DNA of 5,964 nucleotides. It comes from Planctomycetota bacterium. Lineage in GTDB: Bacteria; Planctomycetota; Brocadiia; SM23-32. Shown one piece after another: positions 1 through 5,180 of this stretch. The position numbers were made by a program, and so were the translations under genes. The DNA lies in the NCBI GenBank assembly GCA_018334735.1, contig JAGXLK010000178.1, forward strand, positions 1 through 5,964, read 5' to 3'. Numbering within the stretch: the stretch's first letter is position 1; each line of letters begins with the position of its first letter. Below the pieces are notes generated by a model. That model was not told the DNA's origin and searched no databases. It was given only the letters and a program-made list of their open reading frames with translations.

Positions 1-268
1 TCGCTTTTACAGTTACCGTTTTGTGAGCGGTTCCGCGGCCTTCTTTCATGACCTTAAGTTGGATTTCGCCGATTCCCACATCGGCGATACCGCAGGGAGT
101 AACCCCTTTTAGCTGCCCTCCGATGTAAACGCGCGCGCCTTCAGGCTTGCTCTCAACGTAGAGACCACCCACCAGTCCTTCGGCAGCCGCGGCGGGTCGA
201 CATGAAACAGCGAAGGCCAATAAAATGCCAAAGATTAACGTGAAAGTGAGATTCTGTTCAGCGAGCAT
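1..268 (-). CDS. Exported PEGA-domain protein (3' end outside the window)
   Basis: Eighty-nine codons are visible. Residues 7-22 form a hydrophobic signal segment (LTFTLIFGILLAFAVS). It is followed either by a weak lipobox ending at C23 (A-V-S-C) or by a signal peptidase I type site in the Ala run at 26-29. Residues 38-78 match the PEGA fold: the S-K-P-E-G-A signature at 40-45, then V-Y-I-G-G and K-G-V-T-P. In the family this small beta domain sits on exported surface or envelope proteins and is often repeated. The rest of the protein is not visible, so its job cannot be named. I chose ATG 268 because a Shine-Dalgarno CTCTGGAGTA lies 6 nt upstream, exactly as for ribE. An in-frame ATG at 328, behind GGAG with a 5-nt gap, would add 20 residues before the signal segment and cannot be excluded. 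The n-region is oddly acidic with either start. Confidence 0.82.
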   Translation of the reverse strand, partial: MLAEQNLTFTLIFGILLAFAVSCRPAAAAEGLVGGLYVESKPEGARVYIGGQLKGVTPCGIADVGIGEIQLKVMKEGRGTAHKTVTVKA

Positions 269-345
269 GTCCTCTACTCCAGAGAAAAGATGGTTGTGTG
301 TCGGACTCAATTTGGAATACGCCCCCATCCGTACTCCAATTATTT

Positions 346-374
346 ATTATACCATAGCTTCGTCGGAGAGCCAA
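346..374 (-). promoter_or_regulatory. Sigma70-type promoter for the PEGA gene
   Basis: On the minus strand a consensus TATAAT (346-351) is preceded by TGG, giving an extended -10. A TTGGCT -35 box (369-374, 4 of 6 matches) lies 17 nt upstream. It falls between the pdxA stop and the PEGA start. The predicted transcript start, near 339, leaves a leader of about 70 nt to ATG 268 or about 11 nt to ATG 328. The PEGA gene can therefore be transcribed independently of ribE-pdxA. The -35 overlaps the 8-base palindrome AACATGTT (373-380). Confidence 0.62.
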
Positions 375-385
375 CATGTTTTCCA

Positions 386-1393
386 TCAACGTGCATGGCG
401 GATCATTTCGGCCGAGAGGCGGATTGCTTCAACCAAAGATTGCTCTTTTGCAACTCCCATGCCAGCAATGTCATAGGCTGTCCCGTGGCCAGGGCTTGTA
501 CGCACGAATGGCAGACGCAGAGTGATGTTGACGACGAGGTCAAGCCCAGAGAGCTTGATCGGAATCATTCCCTGATCATGGTAAAGAGCGATAACTCCGT
601 CGAATTTGCTCTCAAGAGCCTTGAAAAAAAGGGTATCGGAGGGCAATGGGCCTGTAGCGTCAATACCTTTTGAGCCTATTTCGTCCATAGCTGGTTGCAG
701 AATTCGTTCTTCTTCATCCCCGAACCGCCCGCGATCACCTGCATGGGGATTGAGCGCGCAGACGGCAATCGAGGGATCCGGGATAATAAAATACCGTTCC
801 AGCGCATCCGAAAGCGCCCCTGCAGTGTAGGAAACTCCGACACTCGTGAGCGATTTCGCTACATCTCGAAGGGGTAGATGTGTCGTGACAAATGCCACTC
901 TCAGATCTTCATTTACGAGCAGCATCACGGGTCGGGCGGTATCGGTGAGGTCACCGAGCATTTCCGTATGACCGGGGAAAGAACTTCCGGCAGCCCCGAT
1001 TGCGTTTTTGTTGATCGGGGCGGTGACCAACCCGTCAGCCAGCCCATTCTGTATTTGTTCAACGGCGTAGCGAATGTACTCTAAACTTGCTTTTCCGCTT
1101 CCCGCGGATGCCGAACGATTTGTCTGTTTCGAGAGGTTGAAGTTGTCGAGGTCAATAACGCCCCTTCCCCCTGGCTTTTGGCAGGGTTCTTCTAAAGTCT
1201 TTGGGGCGGAGGGAAGTTTGAGCGTCCGGGATTCGTAGTCGAGCGTATCCCGGCTCCCCACGATGGTGATGGCGGGATTACCGGACATTGGGGCCTTCGA
1301 AATCGCTTTCAGGCATATCTCGGGTCCGATTCCACAGGGATCTCCCATTGTCAGCAGCAGACGAATTGGTTTTTGTTCTGCCAGGATTTTCAG
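386..1393 (-). CDS. pdxA: 4-hydroxythreonine-4-phosphate dehydrogenase PdxA, CTG start
   Basis: PdxA oxidises 4-phosphooxy-L-threonine with NAD+ to 3-amino-2-oxopropyl phosphate. PdxJ then joins this to deoxyxylulose 5-phosphate to make pyridoxine 5'-phosphate. The cytoplasmic enzyme is a metal-dependent homodimer. With a CTG start the protein has 335 residues, the usual family length. Visible motifs are L-T-M-G-D-P near residues 14-19, P-G-H-T-E (H142, T143), and the three metal ligands H172 (T-T-H-L-P), H217 (L-N-P-H-A-G-D) and H272 (Y-H-D-Q-G). Substrate-binding K280, N289 and R298 are also present. The S-x-D-H-G-T-A motif reads S-P-G-H-G-T-A, with Gly at 302 instead of the common Asp. The only ATG (1348) would remove the first beta strand before MGDP. 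The sole in-frame codons upstream that could start translation are CTG, ATC and ATT. CTG 1393 overlaps the ribE stop as CTGA and has GAGGGAGG just upstream, so I prefer it. Function is very secure; the exact start is less so. Confidence 0.95.
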   Translation of the reverse strand: MKILAEQKPIRLLLTMGDPCGIGPEICLKAISKAPMSGNPAITIVGSRDTLDYESRTLKLPSAPKTLEEPCQKPGGRGVIDLDNFNLSKQTNRSASAGSGKASLEYIRYAVEQIQNGLADGLVTAPINKNAIGAAGSSFPGHTEMLGDLTDTARPVMLLVNEDLRVAFVTTHLPLRDVAKSLTSVGVSYTAGALSDALERYFIIPDPSIAVCALNPHAGDRGRFGDEEERILQPAMDEIGSKGIDATGPLPSDTLFFKALESKFDGVIALYHDQGMIPIKLSGLDLVVNITLRLPFVRTSPGHGTAYDIAGMGVAKEQSLVEAIRLSAEMIRHAR

Positions 1394-2037
1394 CCTTCCT
1401 CCCTCAGCACGTCGATGTCGATTTTGTTTTTATCAGAGATTTGATTTTGCTGCTGGCGAACATACCGTTGAACCAGTTTTGCGACCATATCGCACTCTAT
1501 ATTGAGTTCGTCGCCCGTGTTACGCTCGGTAAAATTTGTCTTTTCCAAAGTGTGCGGTATCAGGCTGACCTGGAATTCTCCGGGGCGAAGCGCAGCAATT
1601 GTCAGGCTGACACCGTCCACCGCTACGCTGCCTTTCAGGATCATTTGATCTGTTAACTCGGGAGGGACCTGGACGACGAGACGTGTTTCACCGGGATGAT
1701 TCTGCAGGTGTTTGACCCGCCCGAGGCCATCCACGTGGCCGGTGACGAAGTGGCCGCCGAAACGGTCCGTAGGGCGAAGGGCTAATTCGATGTTAACTTT
1801 GGCCCGAGATGACATATCCCCGAGGTTAGTAAGGCGCAGAGTCTCGGCCGAGATATCGAAATTTGCCACTGTGTTTTCGACCGTGGTGGCCGTGAGACAA
1901 ACGCCGTTAACCAGCACGCTATCACCGGGCTTTATTTCCCGGGCTATCGCATCGAGTTTCAGAGTAAGTCGTGCTGTTTGCCCCTTATTTTGAAGCGTTT
2001 TTACCTGAGCCACTTTCTGCACAATGCCCGTAAACAT
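1390..2037 (-). CDS. ribE: Riboflavin synthase, alpha chain
   Basis: This cytoplasmic enzyme converts two molecules of 6,7-dimethyl-8-ribityllumazine into riboflavin and the pyrimidinedione precursor, the last step of riboflavin synthesis. The 215 residues match the usual size and show two tandem lumazine-binding barrels, about 1-95 and 96-190, followed by a C-terminal helix. Key residues are visible: F2 in the start motif MFTGIV, S40, C47 in V-N-G-V-C-L-T, H101 in G-H-F-V-T-G-H-V-D-G, S144 in V-D-G-V-S-L-T-I and D183 near the C-terminus. The open frame extends 30 codons further upstream. The family always begins at MFTGIV, and TCTGGAG lies 8 nt before this ATG, so 2037 is the start. It is the first gene of a probable ribE-pdxA unit, with a 4-base overlap with pdxA. 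No other riboflavin genes adjoin it. Confidence 0.97.
   Translation of the reverse strand: MFTGIVQKVAQVKTLQNKGQTARLTLKLDAIAREIKPGDSVLVNGVCLTATTVENTVANFDISAETLRLTNLGDMSSRAKVNIELALRPTDRFGGHFVTGHVDGLGRVKHLQNHPGETRLVVQVPPELTDQMILKGSVAVDGVSLTIAALRPGEFQVSLIPHTLEKTNFTERNTGDELNIECDMVAKLVQRYVRQQQNQISDKNKIDIDVLREEG
1394..1405 (-). promoter_or_regulatory. Ribosome binding site deciding the pdxA start
   Basis: The minus strand reads GAGGGAGGAAGG directly before CTG 1393, inside the last codons of ribE. It offers two GAGG cores, 8 and 4 nt from the CTG. No ATG, GTG or TTG exists in the pdxA frame between the upstream TAA and ATG 1348. ATG 1348 lies about 50 nt from this site, too far to use it. Confidence 0.55.
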
Positions 2038-2043
2038 AACATG

Positions 2044-2053
2044 TACTCCAGAG
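2044..2053 (-). promoter_or_regulatory. ribE ribosome binding site, 10-mer shared with the PEGA gene
   Basis: CTCTGGAGTA ends 6 nt before ATG 2037. The identical ten bases, with the identical 6-nt gap, precede ATG 268 (275-284). GGAG is the Shine-Dalgarno core. The match fixes the ribE start at MFTGIV and supports ATG 268 for the PEGA gene. Confidence 0.7.
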
Positions 2054-2070
2054 TGATAGAAGAGACAACA

Positions 2071-2099
2071 ATTATGACATGCCCGGCGTGGACCGTCAA
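2071..2099 (-). promoter_or_regulatory. Extended -10 sigma70 promoter of ribE-pdxA
   Basis: The minus strand carries TTGACG (2094-2099, 5 of 6 consensus), a 17-nt spacer and CATAAT (2071-2076, 5 of 6), with TGT just before the -10 box. Transcription would begin near 2064, about 27 nt before ATG 2037. That leader holds little more than the Shine-Dalgarno site, so an FMN riboswitch is ruled out for this promoter. Confidence 0.72.
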
Positions 2100-2174
2100 A
2101 GCGGGAATGCGAGCTCTGAAAACTCACCGAGAAGAGATCCGCCGCACTTTTGAAACGACAGTCACAATTTCGGT

Positions 2175-2233
2175 TTCGCCTGATGCTGATCTGTCCGCTA
2201 TACTGGGAATGGTGTAAGATATAATCAGGCGAA
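2175..2233. repeat. 10-bp perfect inverted repeat in the divergent promoter region
   Basis: TTCGCCTGAT (2175-2184) and ATCAGGCGAA (2224-2233) are exact reverse complements separated by 39 nt. They flank the TATACT box, and the right arm overlaps the TATAAT box. The right arm can also pair with a nearer partner: AGGCG (2227-2231) and CGCCT (2235-2239) form a small hairpin with a 3-nt loop. There is no T run, so it is not an intrinsic terminator. An operator pair or alternative RNA structures are possible; chance is not excluded. Confidence 0.5.
2199..2225 (+). promoter_or_regulatory. Possible -10 elements for the glycosyltransferase operon
   Basis: Two candidate -10 boxes lie upstream of ATG 2265: TATACT (2199-2204) and a consensus TATAAT (2220-2225). 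Neither has a good -35 box. The best for TATACT is TTCGCC (2175-2180) with an 18-nt spacer. The position is right for a promoter divergent from ribE, but weak -35 matches suggest an activator or another sigma factor, or that one box is chance. Confidence 0.35.
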
Positions 2234-2264
2234 GCGCCTCGATGAAAAAGTTCTGGAGATGTAG

Positions 2265-2999
2265 ATGCTCGCGAGAAAGTCCCTTCGTACGATCGTTATT
2301 ATCCCGACCTATAACGAAAGGGAGAATATTGTCCGTCTCTGCAAGAAAGTCCTTTCGCAGGGGAATTCGTTGGATGTTCTGGTGGTTGATGATGATTCTC
2401 CCGACGGCACGGGTGAGGTGGTCCAGAAAGAAACTGAAAATAACACCAGGATTAATCTGCTTTCACGGTCGGGAAAACAGGGGTTGGGAACGGCACATAT
2501 CGCTGGCTATTTGTGGGGATTTAAGCGAGGATACGACCGAATTGTGACAATGGACGCCGACTTTTCCCATCCTCCGGAGCGAATACCGGCGATGATCAAA
2601 TTAAGCCGTAGCTGCGAGGTTGTAATCGGTTCCCGTTACATTCAGGGTGGGGGATATGAGGATTGGCCGCTTCATCGGATATTTCTCAGTGCGGCTTCGA
2701 ACTGGGTCGCTCGTACATTTCTCCGGTTGACTCCGAGAGACTGCACCGGGGCTTTCCGCTGTTTCCAGACCGGGGCGTTGAGAGAGATTCCCTTGGAAAA
2801 TATACGAGCTACCGGGTATGATTTTCAGGAGGAAATGTTATGGCAATGTTCGGGGCGAGGATGGGATATCGGTGAGGTGCCCATTACTTTTGCCCAGAGG
2901 GAGGCCGGGTCATCGAAAATAAATCTCGGGGAGATTGTGAGGGCAGCCTGGACGGTTTTACGTTTGGTGTTTACTCCTGATGGCGAGCGAAGAAAATGA
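2265..2999 (+). CDS. Family 2 glycosyltransferase, polyprenyl-phosphate mannosyltransferase (DPM1) type
   Basis: The 244-residue protein is a GT-A fold transferase resembling the catalytic part of dolichol- or polyprenyl-phosphate mannose synthase. Such enzymes move a sugar, usually mannose from GDP-mannose, onto polyprenyl phosphate at the inner membrane face. Visible motifs are I-I-P-T-Y-N-E-R-E-N (12-21), V-V-D-D-D-S-P-D-G-T (40-49), the metal-binding D97-A-D99 followed by F-S-H-P-P, I-G-S-R-Y (121-125), D-C-T-G-A-F-R (159-165) and the C-terminal Q-R-E-A-G-S-S-K (211-218). There is no C-terminal GtrA-like or multi-pass membrane domain, so membrane contact would be peripheral. GGAG lies 6 nt before ATG 2265. 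An ATG-TAG pair sits immediately before the start (2259-2264) in the same frame. It is transcribed divergently from ribE and probably with the two genes after it. The donor and acceptor cannot be read from sequence; a glucosyl or N-acetylglucosaminyl phosphoprenol enzyme is possible. Confidence 0.93.
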   Translation: MLARKSLRTIVIIPTYNERENIVRLCKKVLSQGNSLDVLVVDDDSPDGTGEVVQKETENNTRINLLSRSGKQGLGTAHIAGYLWGFKRGYDRIVTMDADFSHPPERIPAMIKLSRSCEVVIGSRYIQGGGYEDWPLHRIFLSAASNWVARTFLRLTPRDCTGAFRCFQTGALREIPLENIRATGYDFQEEMLWQCSGRGWDIGEVPITFAQREAGSSKINLGEIVRAAWTVLRLVFTPDGERRK

Positions 3000-3040
3000 G
3001 TCGGGATGAATAAGAACATTTAACAACGGAGTTTTAGATC

Positions 3041-3958
3041 ATGCTACAAAGCGGTACAAATAAACGTATCTGGCCCATTGCGGTCGCGAGTTTAGTGGTC
3101 GTTTCGGTCTTCGCAGCCTCGGGGTGCAGCAGCCTGAGTGAGAAAGAACGGGATTACCTGCGGGGCGAACGTGCTGCAGCCAAAAATCTTTTACAGGAGT
3201 TTGCTTCTGCCGTGCGCCAGGACAATTTGCCCGCTGCAATGGGGAAACTCCATCCGAACTTGTCTGTGAGGGAATGCAAAGCTTTCAAAGAGCGCCTGCG
3301 ACTGGCTTCATGGCTGGAACTTTACAGTAGTTATCAGCCGAATTTAGACGCCGCTATGTCAAACATGTCTTTTAAGGAGGCCCAGAACGGTTTTGCCAAA
3401 ATGCGCGTTCCCGCTCGTTCCCCGAATGCGGGACGGTTCAAGGATCGATATGTGCTCGTTAAAAGCGGGGACGAATGGAAAATAGGAAATGTCAAATTTC
3501 AGAAACCAATTGCCGGGGAACCGCTGGATCTTCCGGAGGCTGAAGAGCAGGAGATACGGTCGATTCTCGAACCGGTTTTTGAGGATCTGCGCGATGGCAG
3601 GATCGCGAAGATCCTCGCGGCTCTTCCGGGGGATAAGTCGGTCTACCATAGTGTTGAAAGGCCGGGTTGGTTCGGTAAGCTTATTGGGCAGAAAACCAAG
3701 GTTTACAACCTCATGGAAGATCTTGAGGCAGTTTACAAACTACAGATCGCGCAGTGGCCGGATCTGCGGGATCCTTTGCCGGCCGCTTATCTGTCGCCCG
3801 TTTCCACCGTTATCGTTTTTGATATTCCGTATAGCAGTCATCGATTGGGCATCGGGCACGATACTTTGCAACTGGAATGTTTTGTTTCACAGAGTCCGGA
3901 AGGTTGGGAACTGACGTATGTCCGTGTTTTTGGAAAGGCCCTGAGTCATAAGAAATAG
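3041..3958 (+). CDS. Putative lipoprotein with two NTF2-like halves, function unknown
   Basis: The 305-residue product starts with a positively charged n-region (K8, R9) and a hydrophobic stretch (11-26). A lipobox-like A-S-G-C follows, with the lipidated Cys at 29 and Ser at +2, which would favour outer membrane sorting under E. coli rules. The mature part seems to contain two similarly built halves. Half one (about 47-155) opens with a helix, F-A-S-A-V-R-Q-D-N-L-P-A-A, and ends in two strands (D-R-Y-V-L-V-K-S-G-D-E-W-K-I-G-N-V). Half two (about 170-298) opens with P-V-F-E-D-L-R-D-G-R-I-A-K-I and ends D-T-L-Q-L-E-C-F-V ... G-W-E-L-T-Y-V-R-V. This helix-then-hairpin layout resembles NTF2/SnoaL-like folds. 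I do not recognise a named family and assign no function. GGAG lies 9 nt before the ATG, 41 nt after the glycosyltransferase stop, consistent with one operon. Confidence 0.85.
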   Translation: MLQSGTNKRIWPIAVASLVVVSVFAASGCSSLSEKERDYLRGERAAAKNLLQEFASAVRQDNLPAAMGKLHPNLSVRECKAFKERLRLASWLELYSSYQPNLDAAMSNMSFKEAQNGFAKMRVPARSPNAGRFKDRYVLVKSGDEWKIGNVKFQKPIAGEPLDLPEAEEQEIRSILEPVFEDLRDGRIAKILAALPGDKSVYHSVERPGWFGKLIGQKTKVYNLMEDLEAVYKLQIAQWPDLRDPLPAAYLSPVSTVIVFDIPYSSHRLGIGHDTLQLECFVSQSPEGWELTYVRVFGKALSHKK

Positions 3959-3964
3959 TAACGA

Positions 3965-4954
3965 ATGGTACACACCATGGTTTTCCCTTGCCTTACGGTG
4001 CCGGATCGCGCCGATGGCCAGAAGCTACTTGCTTTTCTGAGCCAACGCTTCATTAACGAGTCGAAGACCAGCTTGCGGCGGCTGGTGGGGGAAGGGCAAA
4101 TTCTTGTCAACGGGCAACGAGTCAGCACGGGCACGACGGTATGGAGTGGGAATTCTATCACGGTCCCATGGGAACTGAATTTTGCCCCTCCTCCTCCGGG
4201 AGCATCAAAGCCGGAAGTTTTGTGGGAAGATGATTGCCATGTCGTGTTAAATAAGCCGCCCGGCGTAACGGTTCTGCCGGCTCGCGATGGGACGCAAGAA
4301 TTTTACGACAGTATTGTTTCATACATGAATCGCAATAGTTCTCGGGGCGGGCCTTACGTGCGACCCCATGTTGTGCATCGGCTCGATCGCGGTACGTCTG
4401 GCGTCCTTATCGTTGCTAAAACACCCTCGGCGAGCAAAGCTTTGTCCCGGCAATTTCAGGATCGCACTATTAAAAAGACTTATCTTGCCGTAGTGGAGGG
4501 GCGCTTCCCCGTGGAGTCGGCCGAAGTCGATTTGCCTTTGTCGCGGTCGGATTCCAGTGAGCTCGCAATGGTGGTCGATGAACAGAGTGGCAAACCAGCG
4601 CACACCAGCATTATGCGCGAACGCGTATTCCGACATTTTTCGCTCTTGCGAGTTAAGCCCCATACGGGGCGTCAGCATCAGATACGTGTCCACCTGCGCG
4701 CAACAGGGTATCCCCTCGTCGTGGACTTTCTTTATGGTCGGCGTCGAATACTGAGGGGCGAAGAATTCCACCAGATGATAGGCAAAAAGGTGGTCGATCC
4801 CAGGGACATTTTGCTGGAGAGATTTCCTCTTCACGCACAGTCAATCCGATATCGTTCTCCTGGAGAAAACGATGCTATTCGGGAGGTGGAGGCAGCTTTT
4901 CCAGAGGATCTGCACGGGTTTGTTTCGTATTTAGAAAAGTTCGATGAGCGTTGA
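3965..4954 (+). CDS. RluA-family pseudouridine synthase with N-terminal S4 domain
   Basis: The enzyme isomerises uridine to pseudouridine in RNA; S4-containing members such as RluC and RluD act on 23S rRNA. In the 329 residues, an S4 RNA-binding domain covers about 18-66 (S-L-R-R-L-V-G-E-G-Q-I-L-V-N-G-Q-R-V). The catalytic domain follows: L-N-K-P-P-G-V-T-V (95-103), the active-site motif H-R-L-D-R-G-T-S-G (138-146) with catalytic D141, K-K-T-Y-L-A-V-V-E-G (170-179) and K-P-H-T-G-R-Q-H-Q-I-R-V-H-L (231-244). All expected parts are intact. The target uridine cannot be decided, so no rlu letter is given. It begins 6 nt after the lipoprotein stop. No clear Shine-Dalgarno precedes ATG 3965 (M-V-H-T-M) or the alternative ATG 3977, so translation may depend on coupling to the upstream gene. 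Confidence 0.95.
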   Translation: MVHTMVFPCLTVPDRADGQKLLAFLSQRFINESKTSLRRLVGEGQILVNGQRVSTGTTVWSGNSITVPWELNFAPPPPGASKPEVLWEDDCHVVLNKPPGVTVLPARDGTQEFYDSIVSYMNRNSSRGGPYVRPHVVHRLDRGTSGVLIVAKTPSASKALSRQFQDRTIKKTYLAVVEGRFPVESAEVDLPLSRSDSSELAMVVDEQSGKPAHTSIMRERVFRHFSLLRVKPHTGRQHQIRVHLRATGYPLVVDFLYGRRRILRGEEFHQMIGKKVVDPRDILLERFPLHAQSIRYRSPGENDAIREVEAAFPEDLHGFVSYLEKFDER

Positions 4955-5180
4955 GAGTAAGTTTTGCGCCGCGCTGAACGGGGGAGAGGTGTCGGAAAAG
5001 CTCTGGCTATATTAAAAGGCGATTCGGCAATGGGTTTCAGAGAGTCTGCTCTTTCTGTTGAAAAGAGGGGGCTGGAATGTTACCCTTAACTGCAAGAAAA
5101 ATCTGAATTCGGCCGATATTTAACTGACAGTGGTACTGGTTGTATTGCGCTTAATCCGCTGTTAACACAAGGGGAATAGA
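4955..5180. other. Intergenic region before the FHA gene
   Basis: No convincing gene lies in these 226 bases. An imperfect hairpin (5035-5063; CAGA and GAG pair with TCTG and CTC, with bulges) has no following T run, so it is a poor terminator. A possible promoter is TTGAAA (5058-5063), 17 nt, then TACCCT (5081-5086) preceded by TGT; its -10 box is poor. TTAACTG occurs twice in direct orientation (5086-5092 and 5120-5126). The region probably separates the pseudouridine synthase transcript from the FHA gene, but none of these signals is strong. Confidence 0.35.

Noticed and set aside
2038..2070. FMN riboswitch upstream of ribE
   Set aside because: The predicted leader is only about 27 nt, far too short, and no RFN-like conserved stems are seen.
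2038..2127. N-terminal extension of riboflavin synthase to ATG 2127
   Set aside because: The family begins at MFTGIV; the extension runs through the ribE promoter and Shine-Dalgarno site.
1978..2217. A 79-codon plus-strand open frame across the ribE start and the divergent promoter region
   Set aside because: It overlaps ribE antisense and the strong ribE promoter, has no ribosome binding site and resembles no protein family.
2242..2547. A 101-codon plus-strand frame beginning MKKFW
   Set aside because: It overlaps the glycosyltransferase in another frame and is rich in Arg and Trp, typical of a shadow frame.
4319..4834. A 171-codon minus-strand frame inside the pseudouridine synthase gene
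   Set aside because: It is antisense to a complete, motif-perfect enzyme and shows no domain or ribosome binding site.
5035..5063. Intrinsic terminator after the pseudouridine synthase gene
   Set aside because: The stem is bulged and AT-rich, and no T run follows on the plus strand.
5086..5126. Paired TTAACTG direct repeats as an operator
   Set aside because: Seven-base repeats 34 nt apart in AT-rich intergenic DNA are within chance expectation, with no dyad symmetry.
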